From positions 124,001 through 188,000 of the forward strand of contig CAWDYI010000016.1 in NCBI GenBank assembly GCA_963806395.1: a stretch of 64,000 nt of DNA, written 5' to 3'. This document shows positions 26,551 to 34,871 of the stretch, one piece after another. The stretch comes from DASSUW01 sp963806395. GTDB taxonomy: Bacteria > Actinomycetota > Thermoleophilia > Solirubrobacterales > Solirubrobacteraceae. A program made the position numbers and the translations under genes. Position 1 is the stretch's first letter. Every line of letters begins with the position of its first letter. The notes under the pieces were generated by a model. It did no database searches and was not told the DNA's origin. It worked only from the letters and a program-made list of their open reading frames with translations.

Positions 26551-27924
26551 GTGGCCATCGCCGACCTGACCGGCATCGATCCAGCCCGCGTGCGGGAGCT
26601 TGAAGACGTGGAGAACGCCCGCTTCGTCGCCGAACGGCCCCGGTCGATGGCGCTCCAGGAGCAGGCCCGCGGCTCGATGCCGCGCGGGGTGCCGATGGCG
26701 TGGATGGACGATCTCTATGAGCATCCGCCGGTCTGGGTGTCTCACGGCGACGGCGCCGGCTTCACCGACGTCGACAGGCACGCCTATCTCGACATGTACG
26801 TGGCGGACATGAGCGCCTTCTGCGGCCACGCGCCGCGCCCCGTCATCGATGCCGTGACCGACCGGGTGAAGCTGGGCACCCAGTTTCTGCTGCCCGGCGA
26901 GGACGCCGTTGCCGTTGCCGAGCACCTCGCTGAGCGCTACGGGCTGCCGAAATGGCAGTTCACCCTGTCGGCCACCCAGGCGAACACCGAGGTGATCCGC
27001 CTCGCGCGCGAGCTGACGGGGCGAGAGATCGTCCTGATGTTCGACGGCAAGTACCACGGTGAAGGCGATGCGACGCTCGTGGTTCAGGAGAATGGAAAGG
27101 CGGTTCCCGAGAGCCGGGGTCTGCCACCGGGGATCGCCGCCCAGGCACGCATCGTCCAGTTCAACGACGTCGCCGCACTCGAGGCCGCGCTCGCGCCCGG
27201 CGACGTGGCCGTCGTGCTGGCCGAGCCCGCGATGACCAACGCGGGGTTCCTTCTCCCCCAGCCGGGATTCCACGAGGCGCTGCGCCGGGCGAGCCGCGAG
27301 GTGGGCACCCTGCTCGCGCTCGACGAGACCCACACGCTCGTGTGCGCTTACGCCGGCCTCACCCACGATTGGGGGCTCGAGCCGGACTTCCTCACGCTCG
27401 GCAAGGCGATCGCGGCCGGCGTGCCCCTCGCGACCTACGGGATGCGCGACCAGATCGCCTCGCTGATCGCTCCGCCCGAGGAGGCGCGAGTCGTGTCAGG
27501 GGTCGTCGTGGACGAGGTCGCGACCGGCGGCACACTGTTCGCGAACGCCCTCTCGATGGCCGCCGGGCGCGCCGCCCTCCTCGAGGTCCTCACCGATGAG
27601 GCGTTCGAGCGCACCGCCTCGCTCGGCGAGCGGATGGCCGCCGGGCTGAGGACGGCGATCACGAGGGCGGGGCTGCCGTGGAGCGTGGTGCAGTACGGCG
27701 CCCACGCGTCCTACTTCTTCGCGCGCGAGCCGCCCATCGACGGCGCCGGGTCGCGAGCCGCCGACGACCCCGGACTGCGGGCGCTGATCCGCGTGTTCAT
27801 GGCGAACCGCGGCGTCTGGGAGTCGGGGTGGTGGCTCGGGCCCACCGTCTCGGTCGCCCATCGCGCCGAGGACGTCGACCGCTACGTCGCGCTCTTCGAC
27901 GAGTTCCTCAGCGAAGTGACCTAG
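26551..27924 (+). CDS. Class III aminotransferase (glutamate-1-semialdehyde aminomutase-like)
   Basis: A 457-residue PLP enzyme of the ornithine/GSA aminotransferase family. The PLP lysine is K285 in FLTLGKAIAAGVPLATYG. Cofactor aspartate is in LLALDETHTLV and the phosphate-binding segment is SATQANTEVIRLAREL; the usual GSEA-type turn is replaced by SATQAN. FDGKYHGEGDATLVVQE matches the GSA-type subfamily. It likely moves an amino group from an omega-amine or amino acid. Divergence from an M19 dipeptidase suggests that it acts on a peptide-derived product. It is not the heme-pathway HemL, as the context is catabolic. Confidence 0.9.
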   Translation: MAIADLTGIDPARVRELEDVENARFVAERPRSMALQEQARGSMPRGVPMAWMDDLYEHPPVWVSHGDGAGFTDVDRHAYLDMYVADMSAFCGHAPRPVIDAVTDRVKLGTQFLLPGEDAVAVAEHLAERYGLPKWQFTLSATQANTEVIRLARELTGREIVLMFDGKYHGEGDATLVVQENGKAVPESRGLPPGIAAQARIVQFNDVAALEAALAPGDVAVVLAEPAMTNAGFLLPQPGFHEALRRASREVGTLLALDETHTLVCAYAGLTHDWGLEPDFLTLGKAIAAGVPLATYGMRDQIASLIAPPEEARVVSGVVVDEVATGGTLFANALSMAAGRAALLEVLTDEAFERTASLGERMAAGLRTAITRAGLPWSVVQYGAHASYFFAREPPIDGAGSRAADDPGLRALIRVFMANRGVWESGWWLGPTVSVAHRAEDVDRYVALFDEFLSEVT

Positions 27925-27940
27925 GCGCCGGGTTCGAGGA

Positions 27941-29584
27941 TCAACCGGCCCGGCCCTGCCGGGCCATAGCCGTCAGCCATCGGTCGAGCGCGTCGGGATC
28001 CGCACGTCCGCGCCAGCCGAGATGCGCGTCGGGACGCACCAACCTGATCTCTCCGCCGGCGTCGTGATCTGCGACCAGCGTGATCACGCCGTCGTCGCCC
28101 AGCCTCTTGGCCACGACTGCGGCGTACTCGTCGCTCACCGTCCGACCGGGTATCACCAGGTTTGCATCCTGGTCTGCGACCACCGTGACCATGCCCTCGT
28201 CACCAAGCCTCTTGGCCACGACTGCGGCGTACTCGTCGCTCGGCGTCCGACCGGGCATCACCAGGGCCCACTTGTTGCCCAGCTCGGCATGCAGGGTGGT
28301 TCGTCCGCCGCCTTCGGCCCGCACGCACTCGATGTCAGGTACCCGGTCACCAGGCAGCGGGCCCTGACCGGAGAACCACCTTCGCCCTTCGTGGCCCAAC
28401 GGACCGTTTCGATACGTCACCTTCAGCTGGGACACGTTCTCCCACACACGCCGCTGGATCGACGCGTTGTTCATCAGTGGGATGACGATCCGGTCTCGGA
28501 GCTGCCGGGTGAAGATGTGGTTCCCGAGGATGAGGTTGCCGGCGGCGCCGGTCGACTTGAGGACGTTCGCGGCGATCGGTCGCCGTTCGGCTTCGTAGCT
28601 GTCCAGCAGCTCCTGTTCTGCGGTCGCGTTGACGACCATCGCGAGTTTCCAGGCGAGGTTCTCGGCGTCACCGATGCCGGTGTTCATGCCTTGGCCGCCG
28701 AACGGGCTGTGGACGTGGGCGGCATCGCCGGCGAGCAGGATCCTGCCGTTGCGGTAGGTGTCGGCGAGCCTCCGGTGGATCCGGAACGACGTCACCCACT
28801 CGGGATCACGGATCAGCGACGGATCGCAACCGGTCTGCTCCCCCAGCCGGCGGGCGAGTTCGGCGAGGACGGCCTCTCCGCTCGGCCGGTCTGCCTCGGT
28901 TCCCGGGTCGGCGGTCGGCGCCATCAGGCGCCACAGGTCGTGTCCGGGGAGCGGGAATGCCCCGAACACGCTGTCGCCGGCAAGCCACACGTGGATCGAA
29001 TCCCGTGCCAGGGGGAGGTCCGCGTGGACGTCGGCGAGTAGGAAGCGCTCGGCGAGTGGTGCTCCGGGGAATGCGACGCCGGCCAGCTCGCGGACGCGGC
29101 TGTGCGCCCCGTCGCACCCGACGAGCCAGCCGGCGCGGCTCTGGCCACCGTCCGCGAGGGTCACCGTGACACCGTGCGAGTCCTGTTCAGCCGCAGCCAC
29201 TTCGCGGCCCCACACGATCTGACCGCCCAGCTCGGTGACGCGCCGCCGAAGCTCGGCTTCGACGTCCGCCTGTGAGATCACCAGACCTGGCCTGGTGACC
29301 AGTGCGGTGCGCTGACCGACGCGCACGCTGGCCGCGTGCTTGCCGTTGATGTGCACGATGATCTGCTCAACCTGCAGCGCGCGTTCGGCGAGGCGGTTCA
29401 GCGCTCCGAGGCGCGCCACCACCTCGATGCCTCTCGGCTGAAGGCCCAGTGCCCGGGAAGTCCCAGCGGGTCCAGCCGCTTTGTCGACAACGTGGGCGGT
29501 GACGCCATTGGCGAGCAGTCCACACGCGAGCGTCAGCCCGGTAGGTCCCGCGCCGGCGATCAGCACGTCGGGTTCAGATTTCAT
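27941..29584 (-). CDS. FAD-dependent aromatic-ring monooxygenase (PHBH/phenol hydroxylase type) with internal duplication
   Basis: A 547-residue class A flavin monooxygenase. The FAD/NADPH motifs are DVLIAGAGPTGLTLACGLL (near residue 6), VGCDGAHSRVRELAG (DG motif) and RILLAGDAAHVHSPFGGQGMNTGIGDAENLAWKL (GD motif). The C-terminal thioredoxin-like domain, which stabilises the fold in phenol hydroxylases, contains an extra repeat: PGRTPSDEYAAVVAKRLGD recurs 35 residues later as PGRTVSDEYAAVVAKRLGD. Its ATG overlaps the stop of the second ABC transporter as ATGA. Coupling to an exporter suggests that it inactivates or tailors an aromatic toxin, antibiotic or metabolite. Confidence 0.92.
   Translation of the reverse strand: MKSEPDVLIAGAGPTGLTLACGLLANGVTAHVVDKAAGPAGTSRALGLQPRGIEVVARLGALNRLAERALQVEQIIVHINGKHAASVRVGQRTALVTRPGLVISQADVEAELRRRVTELGGQIVWGREVAAAEQDSHGVTVTLADGGQSRAGWLVGCDGAHSRVRELAGVAFPGAPLAERFLLADVHADLPLARDSIHVWLAGDSVFGAFPLPGHDLWRLMAPTADPGTEADRPSGEAVLAELARRLGEQTGCDPSLIRDPEWVTSFRIHRRLADTYRNGRILLAGDAAHVHSPFGGQGMNTGIGDAENLAWKLAMVVNATAEQELLDSYEAERRPIAANVLKSTGAAGNLILGNHIFTRQLRDRIVIPLMNNASIQRRVWENVSQLKVTYRNGPLGHEGRRWFSGQGPLPGDRVPDIECVRAEGGGRTTLHAELGNKWALVMPGRTPSDEYAAVVAKRLGDEGMVTVVADQDANLVIPGRTVSDEYAAVVAKRLGDDGVITLVADHDAGGEIRLVRPDAHLGWRGRADPDALDRWLTAMARQGRAG
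28068..28265. repeat. In-frame 105-bp tandem duplication inside the monooxygenase gene
   Basis: Two copies (28068-28172 and from 28173 to about 28265) are offset by exactly 105 bases. Bases 28101-28136 and 28206-28241 (36 bases) are identical and the flanks differ at scattered sites. The protein gains 35 residues (about positions 440-505) without a frame change. Confidence 0.9.
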
Positions 29585-31416
29585 CGAGGCACAGGGTCCG
29601 CCGACCCCGTGCGGGATTCCATCCCAGGAATTGGGGGTGTTCGTTGCTCGGCCCAGTCGCGGTAGAGGCGCCGGTAGGCCCCCTCTGACGCCAGCAGCTC
29701 GTCGTGTGTCCCCCGCTCGACCGCTCGGCCGTGGTGGAGGACGATGATCCGGCCCGCGGTGCGGATCGTGGACAGGCGGTGCGCGATGACGATCGCGGTG
29801 CGGCCGGCGAGCAAGCGGCGGAGGCCGGCCTCGAGCAGGCCCTCGGTGTGGATGTCGACGTTCGCGGTCGCCTCGTCGAGCACGAGGATGCGCGGGTCGG
29901 CGATCAGCGCCCGCGCGAACGCGACGAGCTGCCGCTGACCGGCCGACAGCTGGATCCCGCGCTCCCCGATCTGGGTCTCGTACCCGTCCGGCAACGCTGC
30001 GATGAAGTCGTGCGCGTGCACCGCACGACCGGCCGCCTCGATCTCCTCGACGGTCGCCTCCGGCTTGCCGAACGCGATGTTCTCGCCGATCGTCCCGCTG
30101 AACAGGAACGCCTCCTGCGGCACGATCCCCATCTGCGAGCGCAGCGAGCGCGCGGTGACGTCGCGCAGGTCGTGCCCGTCCACCCGCACCCGGCCGGCGG
30201 TCGGATCGTAGAACCGCGCCACGAGCTTGGCGAAGGTCGACTTGCCGGCGCCCGTCTCGCCCACGAGCGCGAGCGTCAGGCCGGGCGGGGCCACGACGTC
30301 GACGTGCGACAGCGCATCGATGCCCGATCCGTAGGAGAACGTCACGTCCTCGAACGCGATCTCGCCGCGGATGTGGCCGAGCTCGACCGCGCCCGGCCGG
30401 TCGCGCAGGTCGGGCTCCTCGTCGAGCAGCTCGAAGATCATGTCGAGCGCCGCCATGCCGGCCTGGTAGGTCGTGTAGAACTGCGACAGCGACTGGATCG
30501 GGGCGAAGAAGTTGTTGAGCGCCGCCACGAAGGCGACGAGCACGCCGACCGTCATGTCGCCCTGCATCGCCTGCAGGCCCCCGTAGAGCAGGATCCCGGC
30601 GGTCGCGATCGCCGACAGCAGCTCGACCGCGGGGAAGTAGGCGGCGCTGAGGTGGACGGTTCTCATGGTGGCGACGCGGTTGTCCTCGTTGAGCTCCGCG
30701 AACCGCTGCAGGTGCCGCGGCTCCTGGGCGAACGTCCGCACCGCGCGGATGCCCGACAGCGTCTCCTGCAGGTAGGCGGTGATGGCCGCGACCTTCTCGC
30801 GCGTGGCGCGGTAGGCGGTGGCCGAGACGATCCGGAACGCGAGCGAGCCGAGCGCGAGGACCGGGAACACGAGGAACGTCAGCAGCGCGAGCTCGAGGTC
30901 GAGCACGACCAGGATCACGACGGTGCCGATCAGCGTCAGCGTCGACCCGAAGAGCGTGGCCACGCCGTCGGAGACGAGTTGGTCGAGCGCCTGCACGTCG
31001 TTGGTGAGCCGCGAGATCAGGAGACCGGCCCGGCGGCGCGAGTAGAAGCCGACCGACAGTGTCTGCAGGTGGGCGAAGAGCCGGATCCGCAGGTCCTGCA
31101 GGACCCGCTGGCCGACCCAGCCCACGAGGTAGGTCTGCGCGTAGCCGGCGCCCCAGGAGACGAGCGCGCTGGCCAGGAAGGCCAGCACGATCCACGTCAG
31201 CGCCGACAGGTCGCCGGGCACGATCCCCTCGTCGATCGCCAGCTTGGCCAGCGGCGGCGGGGCGAGCGCGGCCGCCGTGCCGGCCAGCAGGGCGGCGAAC
31301 ATGAGGATCGTGCGGCCGCGGTAGGGGCGCAGCAGCACCAGCAGCCCGCGCAGCCTGCGGCCGCGCCCGCCGGTGGCCCGCCAGCGGCGGCCGAGCTTCG
31401 CGCGGCGGGTTGTCAC
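29581..31416 (-). CDS. ABC exporter half-transporter 2 (membrane domain fused to ATPase)
   Basis: A 611-residue type I exporter. Six hydrophobic helices span residues 30-320 (from ILMFAALLAGTAAALAPPPLAKLAIDEG). The ATPase domain has Walker A VGETGAGKST, Q-loop MGIVPQEAFLFSGTI, signature LSAGQRQ, Walker B ILVLDEATA with the catalytic glutamate, and the H-loop AHRLST. The signature is LSAGQ rather than LSGGQ. The GTG start overlaps the stop of the first transporter as GTGA, so the two probably form a heterodimer. It exports hydrophobic substrates and is coupled to the monooxygenase gene downstream. Confidence 0.94.
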   Translation of the reverse strand: MTTRRAKLGRRWRATGGRGRRLRGLLVLLRPYRGRTILMFAALLAGTAAALAPPPLAKLAIDEGIVPGDLSALTWIVLAFLASALVSWGAGYAQTYLVGWVGQRVLQDLRIRLFAHLQTLSVGFYSRRRAGLLISRLTNDVQALDQLVSDGVATLFGSTLTLIGTVVILVVLDLELALLTFLVFPVLALGSLAFRIVSATAYRATREKVAAITAYLQETLSGIRAVRTFAQEPRHLQRFAELNEDNRVATMRTVHLSAAYFPAVELLSAIATAGILLYGGLQAMQGDMTVGVLVAFVAALNNFFAPIQSLSQFYTTYQAGMAALDMIFELLDEEPDLRDRPGAVELGHIRGEIAFEDVTFSYGSGIDALSHVDVVAPPGLTLALVGETGAGKSTFAKLVARFYDPTAGRVRVDGHDLRDVTARSLRSQMGIVPQEAFLFSGTIGENIAFGKPEATVEEIEAAGRAVHAHDFIAALPDGYETQIGERGIQLSAGQRQLVAFARALIADPRILVLDEATANVDIHTEGLLEAGLRRLLAGRTAIVIAHRLSTIRTAGRIIVLHHGRAVERGTHDELLASEGAYRRLYRDWAEQRTPPIPGMESRTGSADPVPR

Positions 31417-33185
31417 AGTCCGGCCACCGCCTTCCGCTCCGGGAACGACTGAGCGGGCAGGCCCTTCTCGGCGATCTCCGCGTACAGCGCGCTGCGCTCG
31501 AGCAGCTCGGCGTGGGTGCCGCGCGCGCCAGGGCGGCCGCGCTCGAGTACGACGATCTCGTCGGCCAGCGCGATCGTGGAGAGCCGGTGGGCGATCACGA
31601 ACGTCGTGCGGCCGGCCATCACCTCGCGCAGCGCCTGCTTGATCGCCTGCTCGGTCGAGGCGTCGACCGAGCTCGTGGCGTCGTCGAGGACGAGGATCCG
31701 GGGGTCGGCCAGCAGCGCCCGGGCGATCGCGATCCGCTGGCGCTGGCCGCCCGACAGCGTCAGCCCGCGCTCCCCGACGCCAGTGTCGTAGCCGGCAGGC
31801 AGCTCCTCGATGAACCCGGCCGCCTGCGCGCGCTCCGCGGCCCGCGCGACCTCCTCGCGGCTCGCCTCCGGCCGCGCGTAGGCGATGTTGTCGTGCACGG
31901 AGGCCGAGAACAGGAACGGGTCGTCGTCGACGACCGCGATCGCCGAGCGCAGCGAGCGCAGGTCGACCTCGCGGACATCCGCGCCGTCGATCCGGACCGA
32001 TCCGGCGGTGACGTCGTAGAGCCGCCCGAGCAGCTGGACCAGCGTCGTCTTGCCCGAGCCGGTGGCCCCCACGAGGGCGACGGTCGTGCCGGCTTCCACG
32101 ACCAGGTCGACGTCCCGCAGCGCCGGCGACGACGCGCCTTCGTAGGCGAACGAGACGTCGCGCAGCTCCACCCGCCCGCCGCCGACCGGGAGCGGCCGGG
32201 CGTCCGGCGGCGACACGATGCGCGGCTCGCGGTCGAGCAGCTCGAAGATCCGCGCCCCGGAGGCGATCGCACGCTGCACCGTCGCGAGGTTCAGCCCGAG
32301 CAGGCGCATCGGCGCGATCAGCATCAGCAGATAGGCGTAGAACGCCGTGAAGCCACCCAGCGAGAGCGAGCCCTCCATCACCTGGCGGCCGCCCACGAGC
32401 AGGATCACCGCCAGCCCGAGGTTCGGCAGGAAGCCGATCAACGGGTTGTAGAACGCGCGCAGCCGCGTCGCGACCATCGACTCGCCGAACACCCGACCCA
32501 CGCTGCGCCGGAACCGCTCGAGCTGGCGATCTTCGGCTGCGAACGCCTTCACCACCCGGACGCCGGACACGTTCTCCTCGACGTCGGCCGTCAGCTCCGC
32601 GATCCGCTGCTGGACCGCCTGCACCGCCGGGCGGGAGCGCCGGCCGTCGCGCGTCGCGACCAACACGACGAACGGGACCGGCGCCAGCGCGAGCGCGGCC
32701 AGACCCGGCTGCAACAGGAACATCGCCACCGCCGCGAACACGATCGCGAGTCCGCGCAAGGCGAGATACACGAAACCGAAGCCGAGCAGGAACCGCACCG
32801 ACTGCAGGTCCACCGTCGCGCGTGACATCAGCTGCCCGGTCTGCCGGCGCGCGAAGAACCCGAGCTCGAGCGCCTGCAGGTGCTCGTAGATCGCGTTGCG
32901 CAGATCGACCTCCACCCCGGCCGCCACCCTGCCGGCGACGAGCAGCCACGCCACCGAGAGCGCCAGCCGCAGCAGCGCGGCCAGCACGACCGCGGCCGCG
33001 AGCAGCCCGAGCGCACCGCGATCGCCGCGGGCGATGACGTCGACCGCCTGCCCCGTGAGCCACGGAATCGCCATCGTGACGGCGATCTCGAGCGCCGCGA
33101 GCAGCACCGACAAGACGGACGCCTTCCGGTACGGGGCGAGGAACCCGAGCAGCCGGATGAAGGTCGAGCTGCTCAACGCCCGCAT
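31413..33185 (-). CDS. ABC exporter half-transporter 1 (membrane domain fused to ATPase)
   Basis: A 590-residue type I exporter. The membrane domain begins LLGFLAPYRKASVLSVLLAALEIAVTMAIPWLTGQAVDVI. The ATPase has Walker A VGATGSGKTT, signature LTLSGGQRQR, and Walker B ILVLDDATS, where aspartate replaces the usual catalytic glutamate. In heterodimeric exporters one site is typically degenerate like this, while the partner (29581-31416) keeps DEATA, which supports a heterodimer. I chose the ATG at 33183-33185; the longer frame adds over 100 residues of antisense-like sequence. Divergent from the LysR gene. Confidence 0.93.
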   Translation of the reverse strand: MRALSSSTFIRLLGFLAPYRKASVLSVLLAALEIAVTMAIPWLTGQAVDVIARGDRGALGLLAAAVVLAALLRLALSVAWLLVAGRVAAGVEVDLRNAIYEHLQALELGFFARRQTGQLMSRATVDLQSVRFLLGFGFVYLALRGLAIVFAAVAMFLLQPGLAALALAPVPFVVLVATRDGRRSRPAVQAVQQRIAELTADVEENVSGVRVVKAFAAEDRQLERFRRSVGRVFGESMVATRLRAFYNPLIGFLPNLGLAVILLVGGRQVMEGSLSLGGFTAFYAYLLMLIAPMRLLGLNLATVQRAIASGARIFELLDREPRIVSPPDARPLPVGGGRVELRDVSFAYEGASSPALRDVDLVVEAGTTVALVGATGSGKTTLVQLLGRLYDVTAGSVRIDGADVREVDLRSLRSAIAVVDDDPFLFSASVHDNIAYARPEASREEVARAAERAQAAGFIEELPAGYDTGVGERGLTLSGGQRQRIAIARALLADPRILVLDDATSSVDASTEQAIKQALREVMAGRTTFVIAHRLSTIALADEIVVLERGRPGARGTHAELLERSALYAEIAEKGLPAQSFPERKAVAGL

Positions 33186-33204
33186 GGAGTGCAGGCTGGC
33201 GCCG

Positions 33205-33228
33205 CCGATGTCTCCGATCAACACCGAT
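33205..33228. promoter_or_regulatory. Three CCGAT direct repeats between ABC and LysR genes
   Basis: CCGAT occurs at 33205-33209, 33214-33218 and 33224-33228, spaced 9 and 10 bases, about one helical turn apart. It lies in the 75-base divergent gap, 20-43 bases before the exporter start. This is a candidate binding site for the LysR protein, although no classical T-N11-A box stands out. Confidence 0.35.
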
Positions 33229-33260
33229 GGCGCGAACACAGCGTGTAGGTTTCCTTCACG

Positions 33261-34187
33261 ATGTGGGAGGCAATCGACCTCCGCGAGCTGCGGGTGTTCC
33301 TCACCCTGGCCGAGGAGCTTCACTTCAGGCGGACCGCCGACCGGCTTCGCCTGACGCCCTCGCGCGTGAGCCAGACTCTGCGCGAGCTCGAGCACAAGCT
33401 GGGCGCTCAGCTGGTGCACCGCACGAGTCGCAGCGTCCAGCTCACGTCCTTCGGCGAGCGTTTTCGCGGCGAGCTCGACCCTGTCTACGGCGAGCTCGTG
33501 CGCGTACTCGAGAACGCACACGCCGGCGTGCGGGGCCTGGAAGGATCACTGCGGCTCGGGCTGTTCAGCGGGCCCGCCGAGGGCACCCACCTGGCGAGGG
33601 TCATCGACGCGTTCGGCGCCCTCCACCCCCAGTGCGAGGTCGACGTCGTCCAGCTCTCCTGGGACGATCCGCTGGAGCGGCTTCGGCGAGGCGACGTGGA
33701 CGTGATGGCGTGCTGGCTCCCGCTCGAGCAGCCGGATCTCGTCGTGGGACCGATCCTGGCTCGTGCGCGGCGAGCGGTGGCGGTGGCGCGGGACCACCCG
33801 CTCGCGGAGCGCGAGAGCATCTCGTTCGAGGAGCTTGCCGACCACGCGATTCCTCGACTCGACGGGTGGCCGCGCGAGCTCCACGAAACGGTTTTCCCCA
33901 CCACGACCCCGAGCGGCCGTCCCATCGCCGGGGTCCGGATCCCCGTCGGCGAGCGCAACTTCCTCGAGATGGCGCATCGAGTCGCGCGCCAGGAGTTCGT
34001 GTTCCCGACCGTCGCCTCGGCCGAGCCGTTCATGGCGCCCTACGACCTCGCCTTCGTGCCGTTCACGGGGATGGAGCCGGCACGGAGTGCGCTCGTCTGG
34101 CGCCGCCGCGCGCGCGACCCCAGGCTACGGGAGTTCATCCGAACCGCTCGCGACGTGCTGCGAACCGCCGGACGCAAGCCGGAGTGA
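33261..34187 (+). CDS. LysR-family transcription regulator
   Basis: A 308-residue regulator. The N-terminal winged helix is IDLRELRVFLTLAEELHFRRTADRLRLTPSRVSQTLRELEHKLGAQLVHRTSRSVQLTSFGE (about 5-66). The C-terminal substrate-binding-like domain starts GSLRLGLFSGPA and includes LDGWPRELHETVFP. Divergent from the exporter/monooxygenase operon with 75 bases between, it is the expected activator or repressor of that operon, sensing its substrate. HFRRTADRLRLTPSRVSQ is typical of a large actinobacterial LysR subgroup. It has no clear Shine-Dalgarno. Confidence 0.93.
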   Translation: MWEAIDLRELRVFLTLAEELHFRRTADRLRLTPSRVSQTLRELEHKLGAQLVHRTSRSVQLTSFGERFRGELDPVYGELVRVLENAHAGVRGLEGSLRLGLFSGPAEGTHLARVIDAFGALHPQCEVDVVQLSWDDPLERLRRGDVDVMACWLPLEQPDLVVGPILARARRAVAVARDHPLAERESISFEELADHAIPRLDGWPRELHETVFPTTTPSGRPIAGVRIPVGERNFLEMAHRVARQEFVFPTVASAEPFMAPYDLAFVPFTGMEPARSALVWRRRARDPRLREFIRTARDVLRTAGRKPE

Positions 34188-34278
34188 GCGTCTCTCCGAG
34201 CCTCGTCCTGCCGAGCCTTCAGCTCTGCTTGAGGCGGCCTTGATCGATGCTTAGGCACCCCACGCAACACTTGGTCGC

Positions 34279-34374
34279 ATGGACGCCCTAGGAGACATCG
34301 CCGCCGTGGCGATCACATGCGGTGCAGCGGTCCTCTTCGCGCTGATGGCCTGGGCAGGCCAGCACCAGAGCTGA
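34279..34374 (+). CDS. Possible 31-residue single-pass membrane peptide
   Basis: A frame from ATG to TGA encoding MDALGDIAAVAITCGAAVLF followed by ALMAWAGQHQS. It is almost entirely one hydrophobic helix with an acidic N terminus and a polar tail. Its size and shape are like the KdpF class of tiny membrane peptides, but no kdp genes are nearby. There is no good ribosome site. It fits neatly between the LysR gene and the convergent GlcG-like gene. I cannot assign a function and the call could be wrong. Confidence 0.35.
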   Translation: MDALGDIAAVAITCGAAVLFALMAWAGQHQS

Positions 34375-34398
34375 GTCGCACCGGCGCCTCGGAAACGG

Positions 34399-34791
34399 TC
34401 ACGCCGTCGCGGTCGTCGTGCGCTCGATCGCGGCGAGTGCGAGCTGCTCGTCGACCTCGCCCGGCAGACCGCTGACGCCAACCGCGCCGACCCGCCGGCC
34501 GCCCTCGAACACGGCGACGCCGCCGAGGAAGAACGTGAAGAAGGGATCGAAGCTCGCTCGCTCGACCGGATCGGCGCGCGCCGTTTCGGCGAGCTCGCGC
34601 GTCGACGTCGCGTCGCTGCGTGCGGCCGTGTAGGCCTTGCGCTGCGCGTTCAGCCGCGTGTCCGGCGCCGCACCGTCCATCGTTGCCGCCGCGACCAGCT
34701 CACCGTGCGGGTCAGCGACGAACACCGACACCGGCCCGGAGGCGCTCGCCACCACGTCGTCGACGATCGCCCGGGCCCTGGCCAGATGCAT
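34399..34791 (-). CDS. GlcG/HbpS-family heme-binding-like protein (DUF336)
   Basis: A 130-residue protein with the whole GlcG/HbpS (DUF336) fold: ARAIVDDVVASASGPVSVFVADPHGELVAAATMDGA, then RLNAQRKAYTAAR, and the terminal GGVAVFEGGRRVGAVGVSGLPGEVDEQLALAAIE. Members bind heme or small ligands, and some are extracellular redox sensors; this one has no signal peptide. It has no partner on its strand. The role is not predictable from context. The ATG has no strong ribosome-binding site. Confidence 0.88.
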   Translation of the reverse strand: MHLARARAIVDDVVASASGPVSVFVADPHGELVAAATMDGAAPDTRLNAQRKAYTAARSDATSTRELAETARADPVERASFDPFFTFFLGGVAVFEGGRRVGAVGVSGLPGEVDEQLALAAIERTTTATA

Positions 34792-34871
34792 GTGGCGATC
34801 TTACGATGGCGCGGCTCCGCGAGGCGCGGTCCTCTACACTGAAACACGTCACCAGCAGGGGATCAACAGTC

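Noticed and set aside
28101..28241. Two identical 36-base stretches considered as a CRISPR or insertion-site repeat
   Set aside because: Only two copies, in frame within a gene and offset by a multiple of three. It is an internal protein duplication.
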